A stretch of 64,000 bases of DNA from Myxococcales bacterium (GCA_020633465.1 JACKDN010000022.1:89306-153305), one strand, 5' to 3'; shown: positions 8,104 through 19,432, counted from the first letter of the stretch. Notes: generated from the letters alone by a model not told the origin. A program made the numbers and translations.

Positions 8104-9798
8104 ATGTCGACCATGCGCGCCGTCTACACCAATGTCCGCGCCGCCCGCACGGCGTTGAAGGACATGGCGCGCCTGCGCCAGATCGCCGCGGTGCTGGTGC
8201 GCCACGGCCTGGGCCACGTCGTCGAGACCTGGCACCTGCAGGACAAGGCGATCGTCGGCCTGCTGGTCGAGAAGCGCGATCCCGACGTCCAGGCCCTCTC
8301 CCAGTTCGAGCGCATCACCCTCGCGCTGCAGGATCTCGGCCCCACCTTCGTGAAGCTGGGCCAGATCCTCTCCACCCGCCCGGACCTGGTGCCCCAGGCC
8401 CTGTGCGACGAGCTCAAGTCGCTGCAGGATCGCGTGCAGCCCATCCCCTTCGAGCAGGCGCGCGAGGTCGTCGAGCGCTCCCTCGGCGCCCCCCTCGACA
8501 CCGTCTTCCGCGACTTCGACGAGGCCCCCCTCGCCTCGGCCAGCATCGCCCAGGTGCACACCGCCCGCCTCGAGGGCGGCGAGGACGTCGTCGTCAAGGT
8601 GCAGCGCCCGGGCATCCGCGCCACCATCCAGAGCGATCTGAACATCCTCTACTTCGTCGCCAAGCAGCTCGAGAACGCCGTCCCCGAGGCCGCCGCCTTC
8701 GGCCCGGTCGACATCGCCCGCGAGTTCGACCGCGCCATCAGCAAAGAGCTCGACTTCGGCTTCGAAGCCCAGAACCTGCAGCGCTTCGCCCGCAACTTCG
8801 AGGCCTGGGACTCGATCCACGTCCCCCGCCTGTACAAGGACGTCTCGAGCGACACCATCCTGGTGATGGAGCGCCTGACCGCCACCAAGATCACCGAGGC
8901 CGCCGCCGAAGGGCACGCCATGGAGCCCATCGCGCGCGAGTGCGTGCGCATGGTGTTCAAGATGGTGTTCGAGGACGGCTTCTTCCACGGCGACCTGCAC
9001 CCCGGCAACCTGCTCATCCTGCGCGACGGCCGCGTGGGCCTCATCGACTTCGGCCTCGTCGGGCGCATGACCCGCACGCAGAAGGACGTGATGGCCGACC
9101 TCCTGCTGAACATCGTGACCGGCAACCACGAGGGCGTGGCGCGCAACCTGTACGACATCAGCATCCGCACGGGGTCGATCGACTACGGCGCGTGGGAGCA
9201 GGACGTCACCGAGCTGCTCGACTTCCACTTCTCGAACGCCTCGCTGGCCGACGTCGACTTCGGCGTGATCCTCAAGGATCTCATCGACGGCGCGGTGCGC
9301 CACCGCGTGCGCATCCCGCCCGACTACACCATGTTCTTCAAGGCGCTGATGACCGTCGAGGGCATCGGCAAGCTGGTCGCGCCCGACCTCGACCTGCTGG
9401 CCGAGTGTCGCCCCTACGTCGAGCGCCTGGTCGCCGAGCGCTACAGCCCCGAGCGCGTGCTGCGCGCCGGCGCCGACACCCTGCACGCCTTCGCCCGCTT
9501 CGGCCGCCAGTTCCCGGTCACCGCCAGCCAGTTCCTCGAGCAGATCGAGGATGGCCGCCTCGCCCTGGGCATCGAGTACACCCAGCGCGAGCAGCTCGAA
9601 GAGGCCCGCGACCGCCGGAACAACCGCGCCATCCTCTTCGGCATCGCCGCCACCCTGGTGCTGGCCGGCGCGCTGGTGCCGCCGGCGTCCGACACCCGCA
9701 TCCTGGGCGTCGGCCCCGTCACCTTCGTCCTCTGGCTGCTCGGCGGCCTGCTGGGCGCCCAGCTGTTCCTGGCGATCTACCTGCGCGGCCGCTGGTAG
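8104..9798 (+). CDS. ubiB: UbiB/ABC1/AarF-family atypical protein kinase-like ATPase
   Basis: 564 residues, the usual UbiB size. The family's KxGQ motif is FVKLGQILSTRPD at about residue 82. The Ala-rich nucleotide loop reads ASASIAQVH, and the VVVKVQRPG segment carries the ATP-binding lysine. The catalytic loop is HGDLHPGN near 295 and the metal-binding site is LIDFG near 314. Two C-terminal hydrophobic helices (about 515-535 and 540-560) anchor it to the membrane. Members support ubiquinone biosynthesis or lipid metabolism through ATPase activity. No ubi genes are nearby, so the precise role is inferred from family only and the symbol is a family label. The start at ATG 8104 has no strong Shine-Dalgarno, and a promoter-like pair abuts it. 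Confidence 0.88.
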   Translation: MSTMRAVYTNVRAARTALKDMARLRQIAAVLVRHGLGHVVETWHLQDKAIVGLLVEKRDPDVQALSQFERITLALQDLGPTFVKLGQILSTRPDLVPQALCDELKSLQDRVQPIPFEQAREVVERSLGAPLDTVFRDFDEAPLASASIAQVHTARLEGGEDVVVKVQRPGIRATIQSDLNILYFVAKQLENAVPEAAAFGPVDIAREFDRAISKELDFGFEAQNLQRFARNFEAWDSIHVPRLYKDVSSDTILVMERLTATKITEAAAEGHAMEPIARECVRMVFKMVFEDGFFHGDLHPGNLLILRDGRVGLIDFGLVGRMTRTQKDVMADLLLNIVTGNHEGVARNLYDISIRTGSIDYGAWEQDVTELLDFHFSNASLADVDFGVILKDLIDGAVRHRVRIPPDYTMFFKALMTVEGIGKLVAPDLDLLAECRPYVERLVAERYSPERVLRAGADTLHAFARFGRQFPVTASQFLEQIEDGRLALGIEYTQREQLEEARDRRNNRAILFGIAATLVLAGALVPPASDTRILGVGPVTFVLWLLGGLLGAQLFLAIYLRGRW

Positions 9799-9883
9799 CG
9801 CCCGGGCGGGCGCCCTTCCGCCCCGCGCCTCACATTGATACCTTGGGCCGGTCCCCCGGCCCCGCCCCCGACACGAGCGCCCC

Positions 9884-12559
9884 ATGCCCGACACCGACAC
9901 CCTGTACCTCGTCGACGGCTCCGGCTTCATCTTCCGCGCCTACTACGGCCTGCGCGCGCCGATGACCGCCCTCGACGGCACGCCCACCAACGCGGTCTTC
10001 GGCTTCACCCGCCTGCTGATGAACCTGATCCGCGACCGCCAGCCGGCCCACATCGCCGTCGCCTTCGATCCGCCCGGCCCCACCTTCCGCAACGACCTGT
10101 ACCCGGACTACAAGGCCAACCGCAGCGAGCGCCCCGACGACCTGAAGGCCCAGTTCCCGCTGTGCCGCGAGGCGGTCGCCGCGCTGGGCATCCCGGTGCT
10201 CGAGCTCGAGGGCTACGAGGCGGACGACGTCATCGGCACGCTGGCCTACAAGTGGGCGGCCACCGGCCGACCCTGCGTCATCGTCACCGCCGACAAGGAC
10301 TTCATGCAGCTCGTCGACGGCAACGTCACGCTGTGGGACGGCAAGGACAAGGACATCGGTCGGGCCGAGGTCGTCGAGAAGTTCGGCGTCCAGCCCGAGC
10401 AGGTCACCGACATCCTGGGCCTGGCCGGCGACAGCTCGGACAACATCCCCGGCGTGCCCGGCATCGGGCCGAAGACGGCGACCAAGCTGATCGACGAGCA
10501 CGGCGATCTCGAGGGCCTGCTGGCCGCCGCGCCGGGCATCAAGGGCAAGCGCGGCGACAGCCTGGTCGAGTTCGCCGACCAGGCCCGGCTGTCGAAGCGG
10601 CTGGCCACCATCGCCCGCGATGCGCCGATCGAGCTCGACGAGGACGCCGTGCGCGCCACGCAGCCGGATCCCGACGACCTGGCCGCCTTCTGGCGGCGCC
10701 TCGACTTCCGGCAGTTCCTGCAGGAGAACGAGCTGACGCAGCACGGCAAGGCCGAGCTCGAGCACGCCGAGTACCGCACGATCACCACCGCGGCGGGCCT
10801 GGACGAGGTCGTGAACGCCGTTCGTAAGAGCGGGCGGTTGTCGATCGACCTGCTGACCACCGACGAGAAGACCCACCGGGCCGCGCTGGTCGGCGTCGGC
10901 CTCGCCTGGGCGCGCGGCCGCGCCGCCTACGTGCCCCTGGCCCACCACTACCTGGGCGTGCCCGAGCAGCTGCCCGTCGACGCCGTGCTGGCCGCGCTGA
11001 AGCCGGTGCTCGAGGATCCGGGCGTGCGCGTGGCGACGCAGAACAGCAAGCGCCTGCGCCAGCTCCTGCGCCGGCTGGGCGGCGTCGAGGTCTCGAACCT
11101 CGACAGCGACACGCTGCTGACCGTCGGCCTGCTCGAGCCCGATCGCCGCCAGCTGAACCTGGACCGCCTGGCCGCCGACTACCTGGGCCGCGCGACCGAG
11201 AACGTCGGCCCCCGCGACCGCAAGGCCCCGCCCCTGCCCGACCTCACCTTCGAGCAGGCCACCGCCCGCGGCGCCGAGACCGCGGACGTCGTGCTGCGCC
11301 TCGCCGACGTCATGGCCGAGCAGGTCGACGCCCTGGGCGCCGGCGAGGTGCTGCGCACCATCGAGCTGCCCCTCGCCGACGTCGTCGGCCGCATGGAGGC
11401 GCGCGGCATCCGCATCGACGCCGACCGCCTGAAGGCCCTGTCCACCCGCTTCAGCGCCACCATCGGCGAGCTGACCGAGGCCATCCACGGCCTGGCCGGG
11501 CAGGACTTCAACATCGACAGCCCGAAGCAGCTGGCGACGATCCTCTTCGAGAAGCTCGAGCTGCCCACGGGCAAGAAGAAGAAGACCGGCTACAGCACCG
11601 ACCAGAGCGTGCTCGAGAGCCTCTCGGCGCTGCACCCGCTGCCCGAGAAGGTGCTGCGGTACCGCCAGCTGACCAAGCTGCGCAGCACCTACCTCGACAC
11701 CCTGCCCGGCATGATCGATCCCGACACCGGGCGCATCCACACGTCGTTCCACCAGACCGGCGCGGCCACCGGCCGGCTTTCGAGCAGCAACCCCAACCTG
11801 CAGAACATCCCGGTGCGCACCGAGGAGGGCCGCGAGATCCGGCGCGCCTTCGTCACCGACGCCGGCTGGAAGCTGCTCAGCGCCGACTACAGCCAGGTCG
11901 AGCTGCGCCTGCTGGCCCACTACAGCGAGGATCCCGGCCTGATCGGCAGCTTCGCCGACGGCGCCGACATCCACCGCCGCACGGCGGCCGAGGTGTTCGG
12001 CATCCCCGAAGACCAGGTCACCGCCGAGCAGCGCACCCAGGCGAAGGCGGTCAACTTCGGCCTGATGTACGGCATGAGCGCCTTCCGCCTGGCCAACGAT
12101 CTGGGCATCGAGCGCGGCGAGGCGCGGGCGATCGTCGAGCGCTACTTCGCGCGCTACGCCGGGGTGAAGCGGTACTTCGACGAGGCCGTCGAAGGCGCGC
12201 GCACCACCAAGCGCACCCACACACTGTTCGGCCGAACGCGCCCGCTGCCCCTCATCGACAGCGAGACGCGCGCCCTGCGCGCCCAGGCCGAGCGCCTGGC
12301 GGTCAACACGCCCATTCAGGGCTCGGCGGCCGACATCCTGAAGAAGGCGATGGTGAACCTCGACGCGCGCCTGATCCGCGAGGGCCTCGCCGCGCGCATG
12401 CTGCTGACGGTGCACGACGAGCTGGTGGTCGAGGTGCCCGAGGCCGAGCTCGACCGGGTGCCGGCGATCGTGCGCGAAGAGATGGAAGGCGCGGCCAGCT
12501 TGCGCGTACCGTTGAGCGTCGACGTCGGCATCGGCGACGACTGGTCCGAGATTCACTGA
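9884..12559 (+). CDS. polA: DNA polymerase I with degenerate proofreading domain
   Basis: 891 residues with the complete Pol I order. The 5'-nuclease domain (1 to about 290) has the metal-ligand motifs YEADDVIGTLA and TADKDFMQLV and the helix-hairpin-helix GVPGIGPKTATKLI. A 3'-5' exonuclease-like fold follows (about 300-480), then the polymerase (about 490-891). Motif A is DYSQVELRLLAHYSEDP, motif B RTQAKAVNFGLMYG, motif C VHDELVVE. In the exonuclease fold the active residues are replaced: SIDLLTTDE where DTE is expected, QNSKRL for the Exo II NLKYD, and no YxxxD at Exo III. Proofreading is therefore probably absent, as in several other bacterial Pol I enzymes. Roles are Okazaki fragment maturation and repair. 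ATG 9884 has only a weak GAG upstream. Confidence 0.96.
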   Translation: MPDTDTLYLVDGSGFIFRAYYGLRAPMTALDGTPTNAVFGFTRLLMNLIRDRQPAHIAVAFDPPGPTFRNDLYPDYKANRSERPDDLKAQFPLCREAVAALGIPVLELEGYEADDVIGTLAYKWAATGRPCVIVTADKDFMQLVDGNVTLWDGKDKDIGRAEVVEKFGVQPEQVTDILGLAGDSSDNIPGVPGIGPKTATKLIDEHGDLEGLLAAAPGIKGKRGDSLVEFADQARLSKRLATIARDAPIELDEDAVRATQPDPDDLAAFWRRLDFRQFLQENELTQHGKAELEHAEYRTITTAAGLDEVVNAVRKSGRLSIDLLTTDEKTHRAALVGVGLAWARGRAAYVPLAHHYLGVPEQLPVDAVLAALKPVLEDPGVRVATQNSKRLRQLLRRLGGVEVSNLDSDTLLTVGLLEPDRRQLNLDRLAADYLGRATENVGPRDRKAPPLPDLTFEQATARGAETADVVLRLADVMAEQVDALGAGEVLRTIELPLADVVGRMEARGIRIDADRLKALSTRFSATIGELTEAIHGLAGQDFNIDSPKQLATILFEKLELPTGKKKKTGYSTDQSVLESLSALHPLPEKVLRYRQLTKLRSTYLDTLPGMIDPDTGRIHTSFHQTGAATGRLSSSNPNLQNIPVRTEEGREIRRAFVTDAGWKLLSADYSQVELRLLAHYSEDPGLIGSFADGADIHRRTAAEVFGIPEDQVTAEQRTQAKAVNFGLMYGMSAFRLANDLGIERGEARAIVERYFARYAGVKRYFDEAVEGARTTKRTHTLFGRTRPLPLIDSETRALRAQAERLAVNTPIQGSAADILKKAMVNLDARLIREGLAARMLLTVHDELVVEVPEAELDRVPAIVREEMEGAASLRVPLSVDVGIGDDWSEIH

Positions 12560-12605
12560 GGCGACGAGACGGCGACGGGCGCGCGGGCGGCGCGCCAGCG
12601 AGGCG

Positions 12606-14465
12606 ATGAGCGAAGCGACCCGAAAGCCCGGCGAGCCCGACGCGGCGGCCCTGGCGCCGCCGCGCCCGGACGGCCCCGCGCGCGTGGCCGCGCTCGAGCG
12701 CGCCCTGGGTCAGCAGGAGGAGCGCCTCGCCGGCCTGGTGCGCATCGCCGCCAGCCTGAACAGCACCCGCGACCCCAGCAAGGCCATGCGCGCGATGGTC
12801 GCCGAGATCTCGACGCTGCTCGAGGCCGACCGCACGACGATCTACGAGCTGCGCCCCGACGACAACATGCTGCGCGGCCTGGCGGTGCAGGGCGCGCAGA
12901 GCCTCGAGGTGGGCGTCCCCGTCGGGGCGGGCATCGCCGGCATGGTGGCGGCGTCGGGCAAGCCGATCAACCTGAAGGACGCCTACCTTCACCCGCGCTT
13001 CGACCCCAAGTTCGACAAGCTGACCGGCTACCGCACGCGGTCGATGCTGGTGGTGCCGATGCGCAACCCCAAGCGCGAGGTCATCGGCGTCGTCCAGGTG
13101 CTCAACAAGCTCGACGGCTACTTCTCGGTCGAGGACGAGCACCTGCTGGCCGCCCTCGCCGCGCAGGCCGCCATCACGCTCGAGGCCCTGCACCTCCAGC
13201 TGCGCCTGAACATCAGCAACGCCGAGCTGCGCGAGGCCTCGCGCCAGCTCGAGTACCGCGTGCGCGAGCTCGAGCTGCTGTACGACAACGAGCGCGCCAT
13301 GGCCGACGCGCACGACGAGGAGGCGCTGGTCGGCCACGTCCTGCAGCTGGCCGCCAAGGTGGCCCGCTGCGAGATGGCCGGCCTGTTCCTGCCCGATCCG
13401 GAGAGCGGCATCGGCCCCGCCTGGCTGCGCACCGCCGATCCGGACGCCCCGCTGACGCCCCTGTGCGACCTCGAGGTCGGCGACGGCGTGCTCGGCAAGG
13501 CGGCCAGCCGCGGCCACGCCCTGGTGCTGGCCCGACCCGCCGACTTCACCGCCGAGGCCGTCCCCCCGCACCTCGGCGGCACCTGCGCCGTCCTCGTGCG
13601 CGACGCGGTGGCCGCGCCGCTGGTCGACGGCGGCCGCACCATCGGCAGCCTGGCGCTGATCAACCGGCGCAGCACCGGCGGGCGCAACGACGAGGAGGAT
13701 CGCCGGCTCGCCGTCCTGCTCGGCGGCCAGATCGCCCGCGCCGTCGCCCGCATCCAGGAGCAGGCGTCCGCCCAGCAGCGCGACCGCATGATGACCATCG
13801 GCCAGATGCTCAGCGGCGTGCTGCACGACCTGCGCGGCCCGATGGCGATCATCAGCGGCTACACCCAGCTGATGGCCGACACCGACGACGCCGACGATCG
13901 CAGCACCATGGCGGCGCACATCCGCCGCCAGGTGAACCTGTTCAACGACATGACCCGCGAGGTGATGTCGTTCGTGCGCGGCGAGCGCTCGGTGCTGGTG
14001 CGCAAGGTGTTCGTCGACAAGTTCGTCGCGGCCGTGCGCGAGACGCTGCAGCCCGAGTTCACCGACCGCGGCATCACCTTCGAGGTGGACAACCAGGGCC
14101 TCGACGTCGCCTTCTTCGACGAGCCCAAGATGATGCGCGTGGTGACCAACATCGCGCGCAACGCCCGCCAGGCCATGGGCCAGCGCGGCGCGTTCACCTG
14201 GCGCCTGCGCCGCGGCCCGGCGGGCGAGACGGTGTTCGAGCTCGAGGACACCGGGCCCGGTATTCCCGAGCATATTCGCGACCGTCTGTTCGAGACCTTC
14301 ACCACCAGCGGCAAGGCCGACGGCACCGGCCTCGGCCTGGCGATCGTCCGTCGCATCGTCGAAGACCACCAGGGCACGGTGTCCTTCCACACCGAGACCG
14401 GCCGCGGCACGACCTTCACCATCGTGCTGCCCGCTCCGCCCGAGACCGCGGCGGCGGCCGCTTGA
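12606..14465 (+). CDS. soluble double-GAF sensor histidine kinase
   Basis: 619 residues with no membrane segments. A short charged lead and coiled-coil (about 28-50) precede GAF domain 1 (about 50-200, containing YRTRSMLVVPMRN and GVVQVLNK), a helical linker (about 200-235), GAF domain 2 (about 235-385, GSLALINRR), and the kinase core. The phospho-acceptor is His407 in GVLHDLRGPMAIISGY, and the ATPase has NIARNARQAM (N box), DTGPGIP (G1) and GTGLGLAIV (G2). It has no receiver domain or adjacent response regulator, so it is an orphan kinase of the kind common in Myxococcota. The stop overlaps the TTG start of the next gene (TTGA), indicating co-translation with the TPR/HEAT lipoprotein. Confidence 0.9.
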   Translation: MSEATRKPGEPDAAALAPPRPDGPARVAALERALGQQEERLAGLVRIAASLNSTRDPSKAMRAMVAEISTLLEADRTTIYELRPDDNMLRGLAVQGAQSLEVGVPVGAGIAGMVAASGKPINLKDAYLHPRFDPKFDKLTGYRTRSMLVVPMRNPKREVIGVVQVLNKLDGYFSVEDEHLLAALAAQAAITLEALHLQLRLNISNAELREASRQLEYRVRELELLYDNERAMADAHDEEALVGHVLQLAAKVARCEMAGLFLPDPESGIGPAWLRTADPDAPLTPLCDLEVGDGVLGKAASRGHALVLARPADFTAEAVPPHLGGTCAVLVRDAVAAPLVDGGRTIGSLALINRRSTGGRNDEEDRRLAVLLGGQIARAVARIQEQASAQQRDRMMTIGQMLSGVLHDLRGPMAIISGYTQLMADTDDADDRSTMAAHIRRQVNLFNDMTREVMSFVRGERSVLVRKVFVDKFVAAVRETLQPEFTDRGITFEVDNQGLDVAFFDEPKMMRVVTNIARNARQAMGQRGAFTWRLRRGPAGETVFELEDTGPGIPEHIRDRLFETFTTSGKADGTGLGLAIVRRIVEDHQGTVSFHTETGRGTTFTIVLPAPPETAAAAA

Positions 14466-15397
14466 GGTCGAGCGCCCTGGTGCTGGCCGTCTTGGGCCTG
14501 GTCGGCTGCAAGGATCGCCCGGCCCCGGCCGCGCCGCCCCCCGTGGACGCCGCCCCCGCGCCGCCCGTCGACGCCGCGGCGCCCCCGCCCGACACGGGGC
14601 CGCCCGCGCTGAGGGCCGACACGGCCGCGCAGCTCGAGGCCCTCGAGCGCGGCAACGCGGCCCTCGCCGCCCGCGACTTCGCCGGCGCCCTCCCGCACTT
14701 CCTGAAGGCTGCCCAGGGGCCGCCCTCGGGCGCGGCCGTCTCGGCCCTGCTGGCGGCCGTCGAGGCGCTCGAGGCCCTCGACCGCGCGCCCGAGGCCGCC
14801 GAGCTGGTCGACAAGGCCCTGCGCCTGGCGCCCGCGGTGCCCGAGGTGCACTTCGCCGCCGGCCGCTTCTTCGCGGGCCAGGTCGACCACGTGCGCGCCG
14901 TGCGCCACTTCGAGCGCGCGCTCGCCCTCGAGCCCGATCTGCTGCCGGTCTACCCGCTGCTGGGGGCTGTGCTGGTCAAGGCCGAGCGCCCGCAGGACGC
15001 GGCCAACACGATGGCCCGCTACGAGGCGCGCCTGAACCGGCTGCTGAAGGCGCTGGGCAGCCCGGCCGACACCCCGGACGCGCGCCGCCACGCGATCGTC
15101 GACCTGCTGGCCCTGCTCGACGACGAGCGCGCCACCGAGGCCCTGATCGCCGCCCTGCGCGATCCGCACCCGCAGGTGCGCATGGCCGCCGGCGGCGCCC
15201 TGGCCGACGCCCCGACCGCCGAGGCCGTGGTCGCCCTGTCCGAGGCCGCCGTGGCCGAGCGGGACGGCGTCGCCCGCCGCGTGCTGACCGCCAACCTGGC
15301 CCGCGCCCGCGACGCGCTGGCGGCCACGCTCGGCGCCCCGCCGCCGCCCACGCTGCCCCCGCCGCGGCCCCCCGCTGCGACCGAAAAGGGACGTTGA
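14462..15397 (+). CDS. lipoprotein with TPR and HEAT-like repeats
   Basis: The frame is open far upstream, but TTG at 14462, overlapping the kinase stop, gives a clean lipoprotein: MRSS, hydrophobic stretch, LVGC lipobox (Cys16), then a Pro/Ala/Asp linker to about residue 55. Residues about 60-185 form TPR-like helix pairs (aalAARDFAGALPHFLKAA; VRAVRHFERALALEPDLL). Residues about 205-290 look like HEAT repeats (IVDLLALLDDERATEALIAAL, RDPHPQVRMAAGGALAD). The C-terminus is Pro-rich. 311 residues. It should sit in the periplasm on a membrane as a protein-interaction scaffold. It lies between a GAF kinase and the CHAT-AAA+ gene, all on the same strand, but a good promoter within its 3' end/intergenic junction suggests the CHAT gene can also be transcribed on its own. 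No specific function recognised. Confidence 0.7.
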   Translation: MRSSALVLAVLGLVGCKDRPAPAAPPPVDAAPAPPVDAAAPPPDTGPPALRADTAAQLEALERGNAALAARDFAGALPHFLKAAQGPPSGAAVSALLAAVEALEALDRAPEAAELVDKALRLAPAVPEVHFAAGRFFAGQVDHVRAVRHFERALALEPDLLPVYPLLGAVLVKAERPQDAANTMARYEARLNRLLKALGSPADTPDARRHAIVDLLALLDDERATEALIAALRDPHPQVRMAAGGALADAPTAEAVVALSEAAVAERDGVARRVLTANLARARDALAATLGAPPPPTLPPPRPPAATEKGR

Positions 15398-15406
15398 TCC
15401 GCGTCG

Positions 15407-15435
15407 TTGCACCCGACGGCCGCCCGGCTTACCAT
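15407..15435 (+). promoter_or_regulatory. promoter for the CHAT-AAA+ gene
   Basis: TTGCAC at 15407-15412, exactly 17 bases, then TACCAT at 15430-15435. Predicted transcription start near 15442 leaves a short leader containing GGAGG (15454-15458) before GTG 15463. This is the main reason for choosing 15463 as the start of the next gene rather than the earlier ATG at 15394, which lies upstream of the promoter. Confidence 0.55.
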
Positions 15436-15462
15436 CGACCGCCCACTGCCCCCGGAGGCCGC

Positions 15463-17934
15463 GTGACCGACCTGGTACTCACCCTCGCCAGCCGCGGCGG
15501 CGACGGCCTGCGAGTCCGCGCCGAGCTCGACGGCCGCCTCGTCGAGGCCACCCGCCCGCTGCCGCCCCCCGATCGCCTCAACGACCTGCTGCAGCAGGTG
15601 CGCGACCCCCGCGCCCCGGTCGCCGCGTACCGCACGCTGGCCGAGACCCTGGGCGAGCTGATCTTCGCCGGCGAGGTGGGCGATCTTCTCCGCGACGCCT
15701 TCCGCGCCGAGCCCGATCGCGTCGTGCTCTTCGCCGCCGATCCCACCGTCGCGTCCTGGCCCTGGGAGCTCGTCTGCGATCCGGTCGACGGCCGCTCGCC
15801 GGTGCTCGACGGCGCCGCGCTGGTGCGCGTGGCCGGGCAGCCCGACACGGCCCCCGTGGTGCCCGCGCGCGGCGTCCTGGTCGTGCCCGGCGCGCTGGGC
15901 CAGGCCCGCGTCAGCGCGCTGCAGGCCGCCACCCGTCACCTCGCGCGCAAGGCCGGCGTCGACGTCTTCCCCGCCGATCCGGTGACCGGCCCGGGCCTGC
16001 GCCGCGTGCTCGGGCGGGGCGCGTCCTTCGTGCACGTCGAGGGCGTCGGCGACGGGGGGCGCGTCGACCTCGACGACGGCCCGGTGCCCATCGAGCGCCT
16101 GGGCCTGGGCCCCGAGGTGTGGTTGGCCGTCCTGGGCGGCGCCGAGGCCGATCTGGCGGCCCTGCGCCGCGTGCGCGGCCAGGGCGTGGCCATCGCCGTC
16201 GGCCGTCAGCTCGAGCTTCGCCCCAACGAGGCGGGCGCCGTCGACCGCGAGCTGTACCGGGCGCTCGCCGGCGGCGCCTCGGTCGTCGACGCCGTGCGGC
16301 GCGCCCGCAGCGCCCTCGCGCGCCTCGGCGGCGAGGACGGCTGGCAGTGGGCCGCGCCGGTCATCTGGTCGGCCCCGCCCGGCGACACCGACGCCCCGGC
16401 GACGCTGCCCTTCCCGCCCCCTGGCATGTTGCCGGGCGGCGGCGCGGAGGCCCCCATCCAGGCGGTCAGCACCATCGCCGAGCCCCCCTCGCCCGGCGAC
16501 GTCCCCTACCCGGATCTGCTGGGCGCGCCGGGTCACCCGGTGCGCGCGCCGGTGTTCATCCACCAGACCATCCGGCTGGTGCAGCAGAGCGGCGCGGCGG
16601 GTGATCCCGAGCTCGAGGCGCGCGCGGCCGCCATGCGCGCCCTCGGCGCCGGCATCGCCGGGGCCGCGCCGGCCCCCGAGGGGCTCAGCCCCGACGAGCG
16701 CACCAAGCACCTCGCCGATCGCCTCGTCGACGCCATCGGCCGCCTCGACCTGCCCCTGCAGCCGCCGCTGGACGTCGACGCCCGCGTCCAGGCCGTCGCC
16801 CGACAGGCCGCCGTGCACCCGGACGCCGTCCGGCAGGCCGCCCACGCGCTGCTCGCCGGCCGCGTGGTGCTGCTCGAGGCGCCCCCCGGCAGCGGCGCCG
16901 GCCGCCTGGCCCGGCTGTTGTGCGAGGGCTTCTTCGATCGGCACCCGCGGGTGGTGCACGGCGACCAGTCGGCCGCCCTGCTGACGCCGCCGCGGCGCGA
17001 CACCGAGGGCACCGGCGGCTGGCTGTACCGCGTCGTGGCCGACAACTGGCGCCGCGACGAGCTGGATCCCTACCGCCCCGATCAGCCCGCGCCGGCCACC
17101 CGCATGAAGCTGGTGGCCCGCAGCCCGCGCCGCCAGCACGGCTATCGGGTCTACGCGGGCGGCTGGCTGGTGCTGCTCGACGCCGATCGCGCCGACTCGA
17201 CGGCGCTGCGCTCGGCGATTCGAGCGATCGAGGCCGGCGTGGTCGAGGGCCTCGACGAGGCGGGTCATCCGTTCCGCGTGCCGGTGCCGGTCGACTTCCG
17301 GCTGCTGCTGACCGCCACCCGCGTGCCCGACGGTCTGTCGCCGCGCGTCGCGGTCATCCGCGTGCCGCCGCCGGCGGACGGCGGCGTCGAGGTCGAGCGC
17401 TGGCTGGCCGAGGTCGAGCAGCGCTGCGGCCCGGCCGGCGACGGGGGCGAGGCGCTCGAGCGGCGGCGCCAGGCCGAGGTGGTGGCGGCCGTCATCCGCT
17501 TCTGCCGCACCGTGGCGCCGGTGCCGACGGCCCTGGGCGCCGCGGCGTTGGCCTACGCCGTCGAGCGCGGCGGCGAGGCGGCCGACGCCGTCGACGAGGC
17601 GCTCACCCTGTTCCTGGCCCCGCGCCTCAACGATCTGACGCCCACGCGGGCCCACCTGGTGGGCGCCTTCCTGCGCGGCGACGCGGACGCGCTGTTCGAC
17701 GCCACGCGGCTGTGCGACGACGACGGGCGGCCCATGGATCGCGAGGCGCTGCGCGGCCTGGCGTCGTGGCTCGACGGCCAGCAGCAGGACGGCGAGCGCC
17801 GCGCGGCCCTCGACGCCATGCTCGACGGCCCGGCGTCGCCCGACGTCGGCTTCCTGCTCAGCGGGTGGCGGCTGCGCGGCGCGGCGGCGCTGCCCGAGCT
17901 CGAGCTGCCTCGCCTGCGCGCGCGCCTGGCCTGA
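15463..17934 (+). CDS. CHAT-like domain fused to a degenerate McrB/MoxR-type AAA+ domain (probable double pseudoenzyme)
   Basis: GTG 15463 with GGAGG just upstream gives 823 residues. Residues about 85-305 follow the CHAT (caspase-like) pattern: SWPWELVCD near 98, FVHVEGVG near 189, VWLAVLGG near 219, LYRALAGGASVVDAVRRAR, and WAAPVIW at about 296. The catalytic His position holds Val195 and the Cys position Leu224, so peptidase activity is unlikely. After a Pro-rich linker, residues about 455-700 resemble McrB-like AAA+: APPGSGAGRLAR at Walker A (no Lys, no Ser/Thr), GGWLVLLDADRAD at Walker B (Ala for the catalytic Glu), and FRLLLTATR as sensor 1. A helical tail of about 120 residues follows. 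No signal peptide. It converges with two zinc-ribbon FHA genes. A scaffold or signal-integration role is inferred from the lost active sites. Confidence 0.65.
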   Translation: MTDLVLTLASRGGDGLRVRAELDGRLVEATRPLPPPDRLNDLLQQVRDPRAPVAAYRTLAETLGELIFAGEVGDLLRDAFRAEPDRVVLFAADPTVASWPWELVCDPVDGRSPVLDGAALVRVAGQPDTAPVVPARGVLVVPGALGQARVSALQAATRHLARKAGVDVFPADPVTGPGLRRVLGRGASFVHVEGVGDGGRVDLDDGPVPIERLGLGPEVWLAVLGGAEADLAALRRVRGQGVAIAVGRQLELRPNEAGAVDRELYRALAGGASVVDAVRRARSALARLGGEDGWQWAAPVIWSAPPGDTDAPATLPFPPPGMLPGGGAEAPIQAVSTIAEPPSPGDVPYPDLLGAPGHPVRAPVFIHQTIRLVQQSGAAGDPELEARAAAMRALGAGIAGAAPAPEGLSPDERTKHLADRLVDAIGRLDLPLQPPLDVDARVQAVARQAAVHPDAVRQAAHALLAGRVVLLEAPPGSGAGRLARLLCEGFFDRHPRVVHGDQSAALLTPPRRDTEGTGGWLYRVVADNWRRDELDPYRPDQPAPATRMKLVARSPRRQHGYRVYAGGWLVLLDADRADSTALRSAIRAIEAGVVEGLDEAGHPFRVPVPVDFRLLLTATRVPDGLSPRVAVIRVPPPADGGVEVERWLAEVEQRCGPAGDGGEALERRRQAEVVAAVIRFCRTVAPVPTALGAAALAYAVERGGEAADAVDEALTLFLAPRLNDLTPTRAHLVGAFLRGDADALFDATRLCDDDGRPMDREALRGLASWLDGQQQDGERRAALDAMLDGPASPDVGFLLSGWRLRGAAALPELELPRLRARLA

Positions 17935-17992
17935 TCGGCGCGCGCAGGGGGTCAGCGGCGGAGCGCGCCCGGTGGGCGGTCGCCCGATCCGG

Positions 17993-19432
<1,440 letters not shown>

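Noticed and set aside
15394..15462. earlier ATG start for the CHAT-AAA+ gene
   Set aside because: It lies upstream of a good promoter and has no ribosome site; GTG 15463 follows GGAGG and the domain begins there.
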